A stretch of 64,000 bases of DNA. Source: JADLHS01 sp044225555 (lineage in GTDB: Bacteria > Verrucomicrobiota > Verrucomicrobiia > Limisphaerales > JADLHS01). The stretch is from positions 186,001 through 250,000 of the forward strand of contig JBGAIM010000009.1 of assembly GCA_044225555.1 (NCBI GenBank). The letters run 5' to 3'. The translations under genes were made by a program, and so were the position numbers. Positions 1 through 9,227 of this stretch are shown here, in pieces; the stretch's first letter is position 1, and every line of letters begins with the position of its first letter. The notes beneath the pieces were generated by a model. The model was given only the letters and a program-made list of their open reading frames with translations, was not told the DNA's origin and ran no database searches.

Positions 1-107
1 GGCAGGAAGGCCTTATAGAAAAGCGCGAGGAGTGTTAGCGCCAAGACAGCGGCGCAAAGCAGAAATGGCTTTCGCTTTTCAAGAAAGGGGATGAAACCGG
101 AATTCAT
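1..107 (-). CDS. N-terminus of an unidentified membrane protein (cut by window edge)
   Basis: Reading leftward from an ATG at 107, an open frame runs 35 codons to the window edge without a stop. It starts MNSGFIPFLEKRKPF and continues into a hydrophobic stretch of about 15 residues (LCAAVLALTLLALF). A short positively charged head followed by a membrane helix fits an inner-membrane protein such as an EPS-region polymerase or transporter. That role is only suggested by the glycan genes next door. It is divergent from the methyltransferase at 260, with about 150 bases between them. Confidence 0.5.
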   Translation of the reverse strand, partial: MNSGFIPFLEKRKPFLLCAAVLALTLLALFYKAFL

Positions 108-259
108 AGTAGCGACGGAGTGTCAGGGAAGCGGATAGGAAATTCAACAGAAACGCATCTTTGCACTGGATTGAAGCTCAAAAAGGCTTGCTTGCAGGGT
201 TGTTTGCCGAAATCGTTTCGCATAGCCAAGCGCCCCGTGGCATTGGCCAAAAGTAATTG

Positions 260-1270
260 ATGAGTACAGTGCCAATTGAAATCAGAACCGAGCCACGCCC
301 AAATTGCTTTCTGTGCCAATGTCCGGGAAGGCCTTTGTACCGTGACATGGTTGACAGTTTGTTTCATGCTCCGGGCATTTGGAATTTGAAGCAGTGTGGA
401 AGATCTGACTGTGGCCTCATCTGGCTTGATCCAACTCCAATTGAGGCCGATTTACCACTATTGTACCGGAGATACTTCTTCAGTCGATCATCGCCGAGTG
501 CAGACACACGTTTCCGTTTAGGGATGCGGTCGGTGTTGTATGGAATATACAGGGCTGTCAATTATCTTCCGTCTGCGGCCCTTGGTTTAACCAAAGCCCA
601 AAGCAAAATGCGCAAAATGTTCCTTGACGATCTACAACCAGGTAAGCTCCTGGACATTGGTTGTGGAGATGGAACCTTTCTGCACCGAATGCAGATGCTG
701 GGTTGGTCGGTTGATGGTTTGGACTTTGATAAAAGCGCCATTGAAGCCGCTCAGATAAGATACGGGCTTTCCCTGCGTTGCGGAGATTTGGCGGGCGCTC
801 GGTTTCCTGAGAACACATTTGACGCCGTTACAATGAACCATGTGATTGAACATGTGCCGCATCCTTTAGCACTGCTTGCAGAGATCCGACGCGTTCTGAA
901 GCCTAGTGGACGACTTGTGGTGGTTACTCCTAACAGTCTGAGCTTAGGTCATAAGCGATTCCTCGCTCACTGGGTGAATCTCGATCCTCCACGGCATCTG
1001 CATGTTTTTACGCCGAACACACTCCGCGCGTGTGCAAAGCTCGCCAATCTTGGCGTCCTCTGGCTCCTGACGTCAGCGGCCAACACCGACAATTTTATTG
1101 GAGCGAGCTACGGTGTTCGCAAGTTCTACACGGATCGTCAACATAAGTCTGCTGGTGAGATCAATATCCTCCGTGCAATGCGTAGTTTGGCTTTTCAGTA
1201 TCGAGAAGCATTGCTCTTAGCGCGCGATCCGGATTCTGGCGAGGAAGCCGTTCTGGTTTGCCGAAAGTAA
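260..1270 (+). CDS. Class I SAM-dependent methyltransferase with N-terminal Cys cluster
   Basis: 336 residues from the ATG at 260; a TTG directly before it is less likely. Residues about 13-55 hold a zinc-ribbon-like CFLC and C-x4-C pattern ending in GLIWLDP, common in sugar-modifying methyltransferases. The Rossmann fold follows at about 130-235, with the SAM motif LLDIGCGDGTFL, an acidic strand end (GLDFD) and NHVIEHVPHP as the post-motif. The substrate cannot be read from sequence, but the next genes are another methyltransferase and glycosyltransferases, so O-methylation of a surface polysaccharide is the best guess. Base composition is lower in GC than the right part of the window. Confidence 0.85.
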   Translation: MSTVPIEIRTEPRPNCFLCQCPGRPLYRDMVDSLFHAPGIWNLKQCGRSDCGLIWLDPTPIEADLPLLYRRYFFSRSSPSADTRFRLGMRSVLYGIYRAVNYLPSAALGLTKAQSKMRKMFLDDLQPGKLLDIGCGDGTFLHRMQMLGWSVDGLDFDKSAIEAAQIRYGLSLRCGDLAGARFPENTFDAVTMNHVIEHVPHPLALLAEIRRVLKPSGRLVVVTPNSLSLGHKRFLAHWVNLDPPRHLHVFTPNTLRACAKLANLGVLWLLTSAANTDNFIGASYGVRKFYTDRQHKSAGEINILRAMRSLAFQYREALLLARDPDSGEEAVLVCRK

Positions 1271-1294
1271 ACTGCCTTGATAGAAAATCCCCGT

Positions 1295-2194
1295 ATGATC
1301 AAGCGTTACTGGCATGTTTGCAAATTTCACGGGCCACGTGGTCTAGTGCTAGCAGCGGGGCGACGACTTTTCCCTCCCAAGGCCAAGTGCATTCAGGTTT
1401 GCCGCGAACTCGTTACAGGGCGTGTAGGATTAGAAGTTGGAGGGCCGAGTTTGGCGTTCTCGAAGGGTGGGCTTCTCCCCGTTTATCCGACAGTGGGGCG
1501 TCTGGACAGCTGCAACTTTGCTCAACAGACAATTTGGGAAGGAAGCATTAAGGAAGGGCATCATTTCCGTTACGACGATCAAAAACCGCTGGGATATCAG
1601 TACATCGCCGAAGCTTCGGATTTAAGTCGAGTCTCTACGGGAGCCTACGACTTTCTTCTTTCATCTCATGTGTTGGAGCATCTGGCCAACCCCTTAAAGG
1701 CGCTTCAAGATTGGAAAAGAGTTCTTGGGAAACAGGGCACGCTCATATTGATAGTTCCCCACAAGGAGGGAACATTTGATCACCGGCGACCGGTTACCGA
1801 ATTGAGTCACTTAGTGGATGATTTCAGAAAAAGCACTGGGGAAGACGATTTGACCCATTTGGAAGAAGTTCTGGCTTTGCACGATCTTGATATTCACCCC
1901 GGGGGATGTGATTGGCCAACTCTGCGTGAACGCTCGCTTCGGAATTTCGAGAATCGTTGTCTTCATCAACACGTTTTTGACACGACCTTGCTAATGCGGG
2001 TTGTCAACTATGTGGGTCTTCAAATTCTGGCGGTTGAAGCTCTACTGCCTTTTCACATTATTCTGGTTGCGCGGAAAGTTGTGAGCGATGAGTCTCCAAA
2101 TAACGCGAAGTTCATTACTGGGTCTCCTGCGTGTTTGACAACTAGTCCTTTTCGCATGGATCGTCAGCGGGTTCCCCTAATCGGGTACGAATAA
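1295..2194 (+). CDS. SAM-dependent methyltransferase-like protein of a glycan locus
   Basis: 299 residues from ATG 1295; an in-frame TTG at 1277 is possible. It has LEVGGPSLAFSKGG in the SAM-binding position and a SSHVLEHLANPLKAL motif like that of Methyltransf_11 proteins, then KQGTLILIVPHKEGTFDHRR. The glycine-rich loop is unusual (EVGGPS instead of DIGCGxG), a form seen in glycan-locus methyltransferases. It follows the previous methyltransferase by 24 bases and is probably co-transcribed with it. The target is unknown. Confidence 0.75.
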   Translation: MIKRYWHVCKFHGPRGLVLAAGRRLFPPKAKCIQVCRELVTGRVGLEVGGPSLAFSKGGLLPVYPTVGRLDSCNFAQQTIWEGSIKEGHHFRYDDQKPLGYQYIAEASDLSRVSTGAYDFLLSSHVLEHLANPLKALQDWKRVLGKQGTLILIVPHKEGTFDHRRPVTELSHLVDDFRKSTGEDDLTHLEEVLALHDLDIHPGGCDWPTLRERSLRNFENRCLHQHVFDTTLLMRVVNYVGLQILAVEALLPFHIILVARKVVSDESPNNAKFITGSPACLTTSPFRMDRQRVPLIGYE

Positions 2195-2241
2195 CCGGAT
2201 GGGGACTCAGCATCTCTTGGAAGTACTGTTTGGAGTATCTG

Positions 2242-3090
2242 GTGAGAAAAATCTGTGTTGTTCATCTAGTCAGGAAGCCCAACGGGATTCAACCGTTTGA
2301 GAACTTCGTCCGTGCTTACTTACAATACCCGGCGGGGATTGAACACGATCTGGTAATTGCTTTCAAAGGATTCCCAAGGCAGACCATTCCTAACGATTAC
2401 CTGCGCGTGGCGGGCCATCTGCGCTTCCGCAGTTTTTTTTTCAGTGACTGGGGGTTTGACCTTCGCCCTTATGGTCTAGTTGCGAAAGCGATGGAACATC
2501 CTTACTTCTGCTTTTTGAACTCCTTTAGTGAGCCTTTGGTTCCGGGCTGGTTGGAGAAACTCAGCAAGACTACTCAGCAATCTGGGGTTGGCCTTGTCGG
2601 CGCCACGGGTTCTTGGGAAAGCATGTACTCGAATTTGTTTATTCGACAACAGTCGCTTGACCAGATTTCTTTGCGCGAGCGTCTCTGGTTCACACTTCGC
2701 GTACAATTGTCCAAGCAGTTCTTTCAGCCCTTTCCAAACTATCACCTTCGGACCAACGCGATTCTTGTGCCAAGAGACATCATCTTACGGTTCTGGCCAT
2801 CCATTGTCCTGTCCAAACAAAATGCTTACCTCTTCGAGAATGGAAAAAGGAATCTGACGTGCAAAGTGCTTCGGATGGGGCTACAGGTCTTGGTAGTTGG
2901 TCGAGACGGGCGGGCGTATTGCAAAGAGGATTGGCTCCAGAGCCGAACCTACCGAGCAGGCAACCAAGAAAACCTCCTCGTTGCCGATAATCAGACACGG
3001 CTCTACGCCGCCGCAGACGACCAACTTCGTCATCGGCTCACTGGTGCAGCGTGGGGGGCGAGCGACAACCTTAACGCAACAGCTGACTAG
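2242..3090 (+). CDS. Putative glycosyltransferase, rhamnosyl-like family
   Basis: 282 residues if started at GTG 2242, which has GGAG six bases upstream. TTG 2230, with GGAAG six bases upstream, is the alternative. The N-terminus KICVVHLVRKPNG begins with a beta strand as in GT-A proteins. FCFLNSFSEPLVPGWLEKL in the middle corresponds to the strand that ends in the DXD-like site of GT2 enzymes, and GLVGATGSWES follows. It resembles uncharacterised glycosyltransferases of O-antigen loci. It is last in the 260-3090 cluster and probably transfers a sugar on the cytoplasmic side of the membrane. Confidence 0.6.
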   Translation: MRKICVVHLVRKPNGIQPFENFVRAYLQYPAGIEHDLVIAFKGFPRQTIPNDYLRVAGHLRFRSFFFSDWGFDLRPYGLVAKAMEHPYFCFLNSFSEPLVPGWLEKLSKTTQQSGVGLVGATGSWESMYSNLFIRQQSLDQISLRERLWFTLRVQLSKQFFQPFPNYHLRTNAILVPRDIILRFWPSIVLSKQNAYLFENGKRNLTCKVLRMGLQVLVVGRDGRAYCKEDWLQSRTYRAGNQENLLVADNQTRLYAAADDQLRHRLTGAAWGASDNLNATAD

Positions 3091-3127
3091 CTGGCTCAAA
3101 CACAGTTTCGTTGAACCTCGTTATACC

Positions 3128-3155
3128 TTGACAGTCTTTTCAGGATGTTTATTAT
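3128..3155 (+). promoter_or_regulatory. Sigma70-type promoter for the PEP-CTERM gene at 3185
   Basis: TTGACA at 3128-3133 matches the -35 consensus fully. After a 16-base spacer, TATTAT at 3150-3155 matches five of six -10 bases. It lies about 30 bases upstream of ATG 3185, and AGGAAGG at 3169-3175 is a good ribosome site nine bases before the ATG. The gene therefore appears to have its own transcription unit. Confidence 0.6.
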
Positions 3156-3184
3156 CTCGGTAACCCGCAGGAAGGCAACCATCT

Positions 3185-3841
3185 ATGACAAATACGAATA
3201 CCCGTAATTACTTGACTTGGTCTAGGGCGCTGGTCGCATGTGTTGTTCTCCTTGTTGTTTCTGCTCATGCAGCCAATGCAGCTTCCATCCAACTCTTTAA
3301 CACCGGCGTGGATGGCTTTGGAGCTTTGCTGCCAAATTCCACAGTCGACCCACATTATTCACTGATTTCTTCACCGGCACCGTTTACCACCGCGTACGCA
3401 GGCAATGGGTTCAATGATGTTCAGTGGTTGGCAGATGGTCCGAACTCACGCTGGCTTGGGGTCTCTACGTGGTTAGCAGAGTGGAGGCCGACCGGCACAT
3501 ACACCTATCGAACCACCTTCGATCTTTCAGGAATGAGCCCCACCACTGCAACGATTAACATCAGCATCGCATCAGACAATACCTGCGACGTATATCTGAA
3601 CGGAGCACACACAGGTATTACCACTCCCTTTGAAGGTTTCAGGGCATTCACGTCCTATACCATCACCTCGGGGTTTGCCAGCGGCTTGAATACGCTTGAT
3701 TTTTCGGTATATGAGCCGGGCAGTACTCCTAGCGGCTTGCGGGTTGAGATGACGGGCTACGCCTCGGCCGTTCCTGAGCCTACAGTCTTGGCAATGATTG
3801 GGATCGGCGGGTTTTTGTTTTTTGGCCGCTTTCGCAAGTAG
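3185..3841 (+). CDS. PEP-CTERM sorting-domain surface protein
   Basis: 218 residues. Residues 1-33 form a Sec signal peptide (basic NTRNYLTWSR head, hydrophobic core, cleavage near AANA-A). The mature part is beta-rich, including FDLSGMSPTTATINISI and SDNTCDVYLNGAHTGI, like a carbohydrate-binding jelly roll. The C-terminus has VPEP, then a hydrophobic segment and the basic tail GRFRK, the exosortase recognition signal. It should be exported and processed by an exosortase, which is not in this window. It has its own promoter and terminator and is clearly related to the minus-strand protein at 8550-9227 (shared FNTGVDG/YNTGVNG start and DNT...YLNGLHTG core). Confidence 0.88.
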   Translation: MTNTNTRNYLTWSRALVACVVLLVVSAHAANAASIQLFNTGVDGFGALLPNSTVDPHYSLISSPAPFTTAYAGNGFNDVQWLADGPNSRWLGVSTWLAEWRPTGTYTYRTTFDLSGMSPTTATINISIASDNTCDVYLNGAHTGITTPFEGFRAFTSYTITSGFASGLNTLDFSVYEPGSTPSGLRVEMTGYASAVPEPTVLAMIGIGGFLFFGRFRK

Positions 3842-3862
3842 CTGGCTAAAATTCAGCAAGCG

Positions 3863-3893
3863 ATCCCGCTGGAATTCCCAGCGGGATTTTTAT
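3863..3893 (+). terminator. Rho-independent terminator after the PEP-CTERM gene
   Basis: A 10-base-pair perfect stem, ATCCCGCTGG at 3863-3872 with CCAGCGGGAT at 3878-3887, has a five-base loop and is followed by TTTTTA. It begins 21 bases after the stop codon of the gene at 3185. Confidence 0.9.
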
Positions 3894-3940
3894 TTGCGGC
3901 CGGATGCCTTGGTCTTGCGGTTGGGGGCTGGTGCGCGGGT

Positions 3941-4978
3941 TCAATGCCCAGAAACCTTCGGCAACCCCATTCGTCGTACGCGCAGAAGTTCATCCCACCG
4001 GTTCAGGCGCAGGCGAAAGAAGCGCAGCATCCACCAATCTGAACGAGCACGGAACCTACGTACTCGGTTTCGTTGCGATTGGATGTGGCGTCGCAGTCCC
4101 CAGCAGTGAGTCACAGCATCCCAATAAGCGCGCCGCACGTAGGTGCGGTTGCGCGTGAGGACGATCGCGATCACCGCTTCCATGGCGAGCAGAGCAATCT
4201 GCAGCGCTGCGAGGGTCAGAAGAATATGCTGAGCATTCTGAAAAAGCACTAACAGGCTGTTGCGATTGGAATAGTATCGAGTCGTTGCATTGGTTCGCAG
4301 TTCGACGATATTGCCTCCGCCAGACGGATTTGCCGCAGCGGCGCTGCGGTGGTGCAGTCTGGCCTTTGGCGCCGCGATGCACCTGTGGCCTGACAGCCAG
4401 ACGCGCCAGGAAAGGTCCATCTCGTCGGCGTACATGAAGAACTGGGTGTCGAATCCTCCAAGTTGCTCGAACAAACGTCGCCGGATCAGATAGGCGCATC
4501 CTTCTGGCATCAAGACCTCACGGGTATCCAAGTGGGGCAGGCGGGTGCTGCTGAGGCCAAACATGTCGTAGCCGGCTGCGCCTAAGGACTGAAAACTGTT
4601 GTCCTCGTAATTGCAAATGAGGGGCGTGGCCGCGTCGGCACCGGTCTTGCGCAGTTCGTCAACGAGCTTCTCAAGGCAATCCGGCTCGATCCAAGTATCG
4701 TTGTTTAGAAACAGAAGATATTCTCCCAAGGCTGCACTTGCAGGACGATTGTTCCCTTCGCAGTAACCCAAGTTAGCTCCATTTTGGATGAAGCGTCCTA
4801 CTGGAAAGTCCGACAAGAGTTTCTCAGACAGCCTGTCGGAGCCGTCAGTGGATCGATTGTCAGCAACAATGACCTCAAGCTGCTCAAGGATGCTCTGTTG
4901 TTTCAAAGAGCCGAGACAGCGCTCAATCCAGCGCGCCCCGTTGTAATTGAGGATTATTACGCTAACAAGTGGTTGCAT
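3941..4978 (-). CDS. Glycosyltransferase family 2, rhamnosyltransferase-like
   Basis: 345 residues from ATG 4978. GT-A fold: residues 5-13 SVIILNYNG; VIVADNRSTDGS for nucleotide binding; NLGYCEGNN; FLNNDTWIEPDC as the metal/DXD region near residue 95; and FMYADEMDLSWRVWLSGH near 190, the ED-x-D-x-x-WR region of GT2 inverting enzymes. Residues 240-285 are hydrophobic and may attach it to the membrane, and the C-terminal 60 residues are strongly basic. It resembles WbbL/RfbN-type transferases that add rhamnose-like sugars to a lipid-linked glycan, a plausible user of the deoxysugar made by the 9.3-13.9 kb operon. Confidence 0.85.
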   Translation of the reverse strand: MQPLVSVIILNYNGARWIERCLGSLKQQSILEQLEVIVADNRSTDGSDRLSEKLLSDFPVGRFIQNGANLGYCEGNNRPASAALGEYLLFLNNDTWIEPDCLEKLVDELRKTGADAATPLICNYEDNSFQSLGAAGYDMFGLSSTRLPHLDTREVLMPEGCAYLIRRRLFEQLGGFDTQFFMYADEMDLSWRVWLSGHRCIAAPKARLHHRSAAAANPSGGGNIVELRTNATTRYYSNRNSLLVLFQNAQHILLTLAALQIALLAMEAVIAIVLTRNRTYVRRAYWDAVTHCWGLRRHIQSQRNRVRRFRARSDWWMLRFFRLRLNRWDELLRVRRMGLPKVSGH

Positions 4979-5268
4979 CCCGGGTGCTTAGTGCAAAATA
5001 TCAAATGGTGGTGTAACAAACAGAGAAGCGACGACATCGTCAAGCTTTTGCTCGTTGGTTTTTGCGCGCAAGAGATGACCAAACGGGGCTTTCTCAAATC
5101 AAGGAGACGGCCCCAGGTGCTATGACGCAGTTGGATTTTTCCCAGTTCAAATGAGGTCAATTGTTTGGCGTGGTACAATCCACATTGCGAATTGTTAGAT
5201 CCCTCCATCCATAGATTTTGTAACAACCGGGTCCAGTAGTCGCAAAAGTGCTCGACGGATTCTTCTGC

Positions 5269-8200
5269 CTATGGGTGAAACAGTCGGAAACATCTCGGCT
5301 CGATGGCGATCGGCAAGGTAGCAGAAACTGTCGAGCCATTGGTTACCAACGCGGCTGGAGTATTCGTCCAACTGCCTTGAAAACCATTGCTTCCCGCCGA
5401 GGTCTGGAGTGTGAAATCTGCCGCCCAAAACGGCCACGTGAGAACAACGTTTGTGCTCGATTGCATGATGACCAAGGCAGGATTTGGATTGACCGGGTTG
5501 ACAGTCAATGTGCCGTTGACGTAACTCACCAAAAGTTCGTTGGCCAAGGCATCAGAAACGCAGCGGGTTACCAATTGATCGGATAGCGTGACTTGGAAGG
5601 GGCCAACCACATTTGATGACGCCACAAGGTTGACTTGAACCATCTCCTTTGAGCCTGCGCCAAAGCTGCCGCCGGTCGGCAAGGCAAGCACAACACCCAG
5701 CTTGCCTACGCTAACTTGGCTCGTATTCGGGATCAGGTTTGCTCCCGCCGCACCACTCCCCAAGGTCACCCCTGCAAACACAAACGCCGTGGGGTCAAAA
5801 CTGAAGGTAAATCCGAGTGCATTTTCGTCACCCTGAGCATCAAGAGTGACCGACATCTTGGCACTTTGCTCGTGGAATAAATTTGTACTCGACAGCCTGA
5901 GTTCGCGGTTGCCCGGTGAACTACCGGCGCCGATGAGTGTCTCGTTCGTCGGTCCGCCAATCCCCACCAACGGATCCAGCCCGGCAAGGTACCGTCCAGA
6001 CTGGACCCAATCAGTCACCTTCATCTGCCCATCGCCCCAAGTCGACCGCGGGGCGGTGTCGGCCCGCTGGAATTCAGTCCCCGCGGCAGGGGTGTCAAGT
6101 CTGGCCGCAAATCTACCTGCTTGCGCCCAATCCGTGCTGGTGATTGCCTGATTGCCGTTGGGCCGCGGAAATACATCGGCTTCAAACACGGTTGGCGCCA
6201 ACGTGATGACGCCGTTGGAATAATTGACCGGGAGCGTTTGCAGCTGCGAATCGTAGAGTTCGCGCAGTACTGGCTGATCCGCAAAACTGTTCGTGGCGTT
6301 TGCCGAGGAAACTCCAAGCAACGGCAGTGCGTTGAAATTGATTCTAACCACCTCCTGGGTTCCGGAGGCGAAAGCCGATTGGGGCGGGAACGTAACGGCA
6401 ATACCAAGCCTGCCGGTGGCGATCAAGCTGGTGTTCACCGCCATGGTCGCTCCGGCGGCCCCACTGCCCAAGGTGGCACCGCTGAAAGCCAGTCGCTGGG
6501 TATTGAAGTTCAAGCTGAATCCCAACCCATTTTCGAGGCCATTCGCAACCAGGGTTATCGGCACCGTCACCGGCCTGCCAGCCATGATGTTGGCGGCCCC
6601 AGCACGGATGACCGCTGTCGGAAACACCACCGATAAGGTCGCGCTGCTGCTGAGTGCTGAACCTGCAGCATTGGTCACTTGCACTGAATAGCTGCCCGCT
6701 TGATTGAATTGAATGTTGGTCAGGCTCAAGGTGGAGTTGGTCGCGGCGGTAATATTTGTCCCGTTGAAGCGCCACTGGTAGTTGAAGGGCACGGAGCCTC
6801 CAGCTACGACGGTGAAAGTCACATTGGTACCAACGATCGCATTAATGTTTTGAGGATGAGAAATTATCACCGGGGACACCGGCACGACACATTTGCCCGA
6901 AAGGCCCGCGTTGTAGATGGCTTGAATCTCGTTGGCTGGAAGGGCGCGGCTGTAAACCCCTAATTCGTCAATCATTCCCAGAAAACTGCTGCTTAGATTG
7001 TCAGCCTGTGCTCCGATCCCCACCGGCGTGGTAAACACAAAACTGACAGCCAAATTCACCACGGAATCAACGACGCCATCAATGTAGTACGTCACCGCGC
7101 TACCGGATTTGGTGACTGCAATGTGATGGAGGTTGGTATCTGTGATCATCCCTGTGCCCGCCAGCGCAATAGTGCCGTTCTTGCCAAATTGCAAATGCCT
7201 GGTGGGACCGAGAAAAAAGAAGTACCCTCCCGTACCGTAACCGAACAGAATTCCGCCGCCACCTGCGTCATAAGAAACGATCGAATCACTCCCACGCTTG
7301 ATCCAGGCCTCAATGGTCAGGTCCTGAAGCTGCAAATTGGGCGGATTGCCGAGCGATATCGCATCACCACTACCATCGAATACAAAGCCCTGTCCTACGC
7401 CACCCGGACCATAGGTCGTGTTGCCGGCCAAGACGCCGTTATTCGCTCCAGTCTGATCCTGCGAGTTGCCTTCGGCCCGCCACCAGCTGACCAGCCCACT
7501 AGGCGGCGGGTCACAGGGCGGTGGCGCGTTCACGGTTAGGACCGCATTGGAACTGACCGCGAAGCCATAAATGTTGGTCACCCTCACCGAATAGGTCCCA
7601 GCTTGATTGGTACCCACATTCGTCAACGTCAAAGCCACGTTCGTAGCGTTGGTAAGCGAAATCCCGTTGAAATGCCACTGATAGCTCAACGGAGGTGTCC
7701 CGCCCGCTGCGACGGAAAATGATGCGGTCGCACCCGCAACCACAACCAGATTTGTCGGCTGGGCGAAGATGGTAGGCGATGTGGGTATCGAACATTTGCC
7801 GGCGCTGCCGGCCACATAGATGGCCTGAATCTCAGCGTCTGTCAGTGCGCGATTGTAAATGCTGGTTTCGTCTAGCTTACCCAAGAGACGTTGCCCGGCA
7901 AACAAGTCCGCGCTGCCCACAGGGCGATATCCCAAGTTCACGTTAAGCAGCCCATTCGGGCGTACGGGAACTGGGGAGGTCGCCGCGCCTACATTCACGC
8001 CATTATGGTACAACCGCGCGGTGAAGGTTGACGCATCGTACGTCAACACCACATGACTCCATTGATTGCTCTGTAACAGTCCGCCGACGGAAGTGACGCC
8101 CAAATCCGCGCCTCCTGAATCGCGGAAATAGCCGCTGATTGAGCCTGGAAGACTGGTGATACCGGGTCCCATGCCATGCCAGAAGTTCATGGAGCACAGC

Positions 8201-8553
8201 CCGGTGGCATTGCCGTATTCAACGATGGGCTGTGGATTACCGAGATCGGCCGCCATAATCCATGTCTCGATGGTAAGACTCTGAAAAGCCAGATTGGTGG
8301 CTGCTGGCACAACTACATCACCCGTGGTGCCATCAAAGGCAAACGCCAGCCCCGCCTCGCCAGACATGTACGTCACACCCCCGCTTGCCACACCGTTATT
8401 GCCACCCAAGGTGTCGTAGCTGTTCCCTTCCGCTTTCCACCAGCTTACCAAGCCCGAAGGTGGTGAAACGCAAGTTTGTGCTTCGGAGTGTAACACTGCG
8501 CTGAGTGATACCGCCATCCAGCAAGCCAAGCGGACAGTTACTGAATTACTCAT
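5269..8553 (-). CDS. Secreted LamG-Ig-LamG-Ig protein with cohesin-like and dockerin-like modules
   Basis: 1094 residues from ATG 8553, whose ATGA overlaps the stop of the upstream PEP-CTERM gene. An ATG nine codons upstream is less likely. Order: signal peptide 1-27; LamG/concanavalin-like domain about 30-255; Ig-like about 260-345 (YQWHFNG, GTYSVRVTN); second LamG about 350-555; second Ig-like about 560-645; cohesin-like about 650-765 (GLENGLGFSLNFN); dockerin-like pair about 790-870 (two TDW-QxGR-A-LD units); second cohesin-like about 885-1000; a C-terminal beta domain ending RCFRLFHP. LamG domains often bind glycans, and cohesin with dockerin suggests protein-protein assembly. It has no PEP-CTERM tail, so it is probably exported and held by partners. 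Confidence 0.85.
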   Translation of the reverse strand: MSNSVTVRLACWMAVSLSAVLHSEAQTCVSPPSGLVSWWKAEGNSYDTLGGNNGVASGGVTYMSGEAGLAFAFDGTTGDVVVPAATNLAFQSLTIETWIMAADLGNPQPIVEYGNATGLCSMNFWHGMGPGITSLPGSISGYFRDSGGADLGVTSVGGLLQSNQWSHVVLTYDASTFTARLYHNGVNVGAATSPVPVRPNGLLNVNLGYRPVGSADLFAGQRLLGKLDETSIYNRALTDAEIQAIYVAGSAGKCSIPTSPTIFAQPTNLVVVAGATASFSVAAGGTPPLSYQWHFNGISLTNATNVALTLTNVGTNQAGTYSVRVTNIYGFAVSSNAVLTVNAPPPCDPPPSGLVSWWRAEGNSQDQTGANNGVLAGNTTYGPGGVGQGFVFDGSGDAISLGNPPNLQLQDLTIEAWIKRGSDSIVSYDAGGGGILFGYGTGGYFFFLGPTRHLQFGKNGTIALAGTGMITDTNLHHIAVTKSGSAVTYYIDGVVDSVVNLAVSFVFTTPVGIGAQADNLSSSFLGMIDELGVYSRALPANEIQAIYNAGLSGKCVVPVSPVIISHPQNINAIVGTNVTFTVVAGGSVPFNYQWRFNGTNITAATNSTLSLTNIQFNQAGSYSVQVTNAAGSALSSSATLSVVFPTAVIRAGAANIMAGRPVTVPITLVANGLENGLGFSLNFNTQRLAFSGATLGSGAAGATMAVNTSLIATGRLGIAVTFPPQSAFASGTQEVVRINFNALPLLGVSSANATNSFADQPVLRELYDSQLQTLPVNYSNGVITLAPTVFEADVFPRPNGNQAITSTDWAQAGRFAARLDTPAAGTEFQRADTAPRSTWGDGQMKVTDWVQSGRYLAGLDPLVGIGGPTNETLIGAGSSPGNRELRLSSTNLFHEQSAKMSVTLDAQGDENALGFTFSFDPTAFVFAGVTLGSGAAGANLIPNTSQVSVGKLGVVLALPTGGSFGAGSKEMVQVNLVASSNVVGPFQVTLSDQLVTRCVSDALANELLVSYVNGTLTVNPVNPNPALVIMQSSTNVVLTWPFWAADFTLQTSAGSNGFQGSWTNTPAALVTNGSTVSATLPIAIEPRCFRLFHP

Positions 8554-9227
8554 GGCATTCTCTTTCTTTGAAGTGCGCATACCGCTGTTCCCACCAAGAG
8601 ACTAACGGTCAAGCTTGCAGTGTTTGGCTCCGGCACAAGTGTGGCCGAAAGGCCCGCGACACAGAGCCCGGAAGGATTCGGCCCAACAAACTCATTTAGC
8701 ACGCGAAACTCAAGCGTGTTGAGACCAGCAACAAAACCAGAGGTGAGATTGAAGGACGTCAGATGTTTGTAACTCTCCCCGTCGGTCGTGAAACCTGTGT
8801 GGAGACCATTGAGGAATAACTCACCCGTGTTGTCCGTCATCCACGAACCCGAGACACGCACGTCCGCCGGATTGTAGCTCGAGAGATCGAATTGAAGTGT
8901 GTAATTGTAAATCCCGACCGGGTCAGGGGACGCAGTGTTGGTAGTGGAGTTGGGACCAATCCAAGCAGAACCGGCGGGCGCCGGCAACCATGCCCACCCC
9001 AAATTCGGCTCGTAAACCGGCGGCTCCACATACGCCATACTGACCGCCCCGGAAACGGCGTAATGCGGCTCCAAAGATTGCAGAGGCAGAACACCACCGC
9101 TGCCATTCACACCGGTGTTGTACAACCCAGGGACAGATATCGTCATTTCGCCCTTGGCGTCTACGGCTGTTGAAAGTACGGCCAGGGTCAATACGATGCT
9201 TGGAAACAATTTGCGCAGGTTGTTCAT
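8550..9227 (-). CDS. PEP-CTERM surface protein, paralog of the 3185 protein
   Basis: 225 residues from ATG 9227, with AGGAGA upstream. The signal peptide (residues 1-24) ends STAVDA. The mature part contains LYNTGVNGSGG, LEPHY, YTLQFDLSSY, DNTGELFLNGLHTGF and SGFVAGLNTLEFRV, each matching a segment of the 3185-3841 protein. The tail VPEP, a hydrophobic helix and QRKRMP form a PEP-CTERM sorting signal. It is the first gene of a two-gene unit whose second gene (LamG/cohesin protein) is coupled by an ATGA overlap. A joint surface role of the pair is inferred. Confidence 0.87.
   Translation of the reverse strand: MNNLRKLFPSIVLTLAVLSTAVDAKGEMTISVPGLYNTGVNGSGGVLPLQSLEPHYAVSGAVSMAYVEPPVYEPNLGWAWLPAPAGSAWIGPNSTTNTASPDPVGIYNYTLQFDLSSYNPADVRVSGSWMTDNTGELFLNGLHTGFTTDGESYKHLTSFNLTSGFVAGLNTLEFRVLNEFVGPNPSGLCVAGLSATLVPEPNTASLTVSLLVGTAVCALQRKRMP

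Noticed and set aside
4979..5268. Gap between the glycosyltransferase and the LamG gene, with small minus-strand frames
   Set aside because: Candidate frames lack ribosome sites and protein-like composition; no terminator or repeat was clear.
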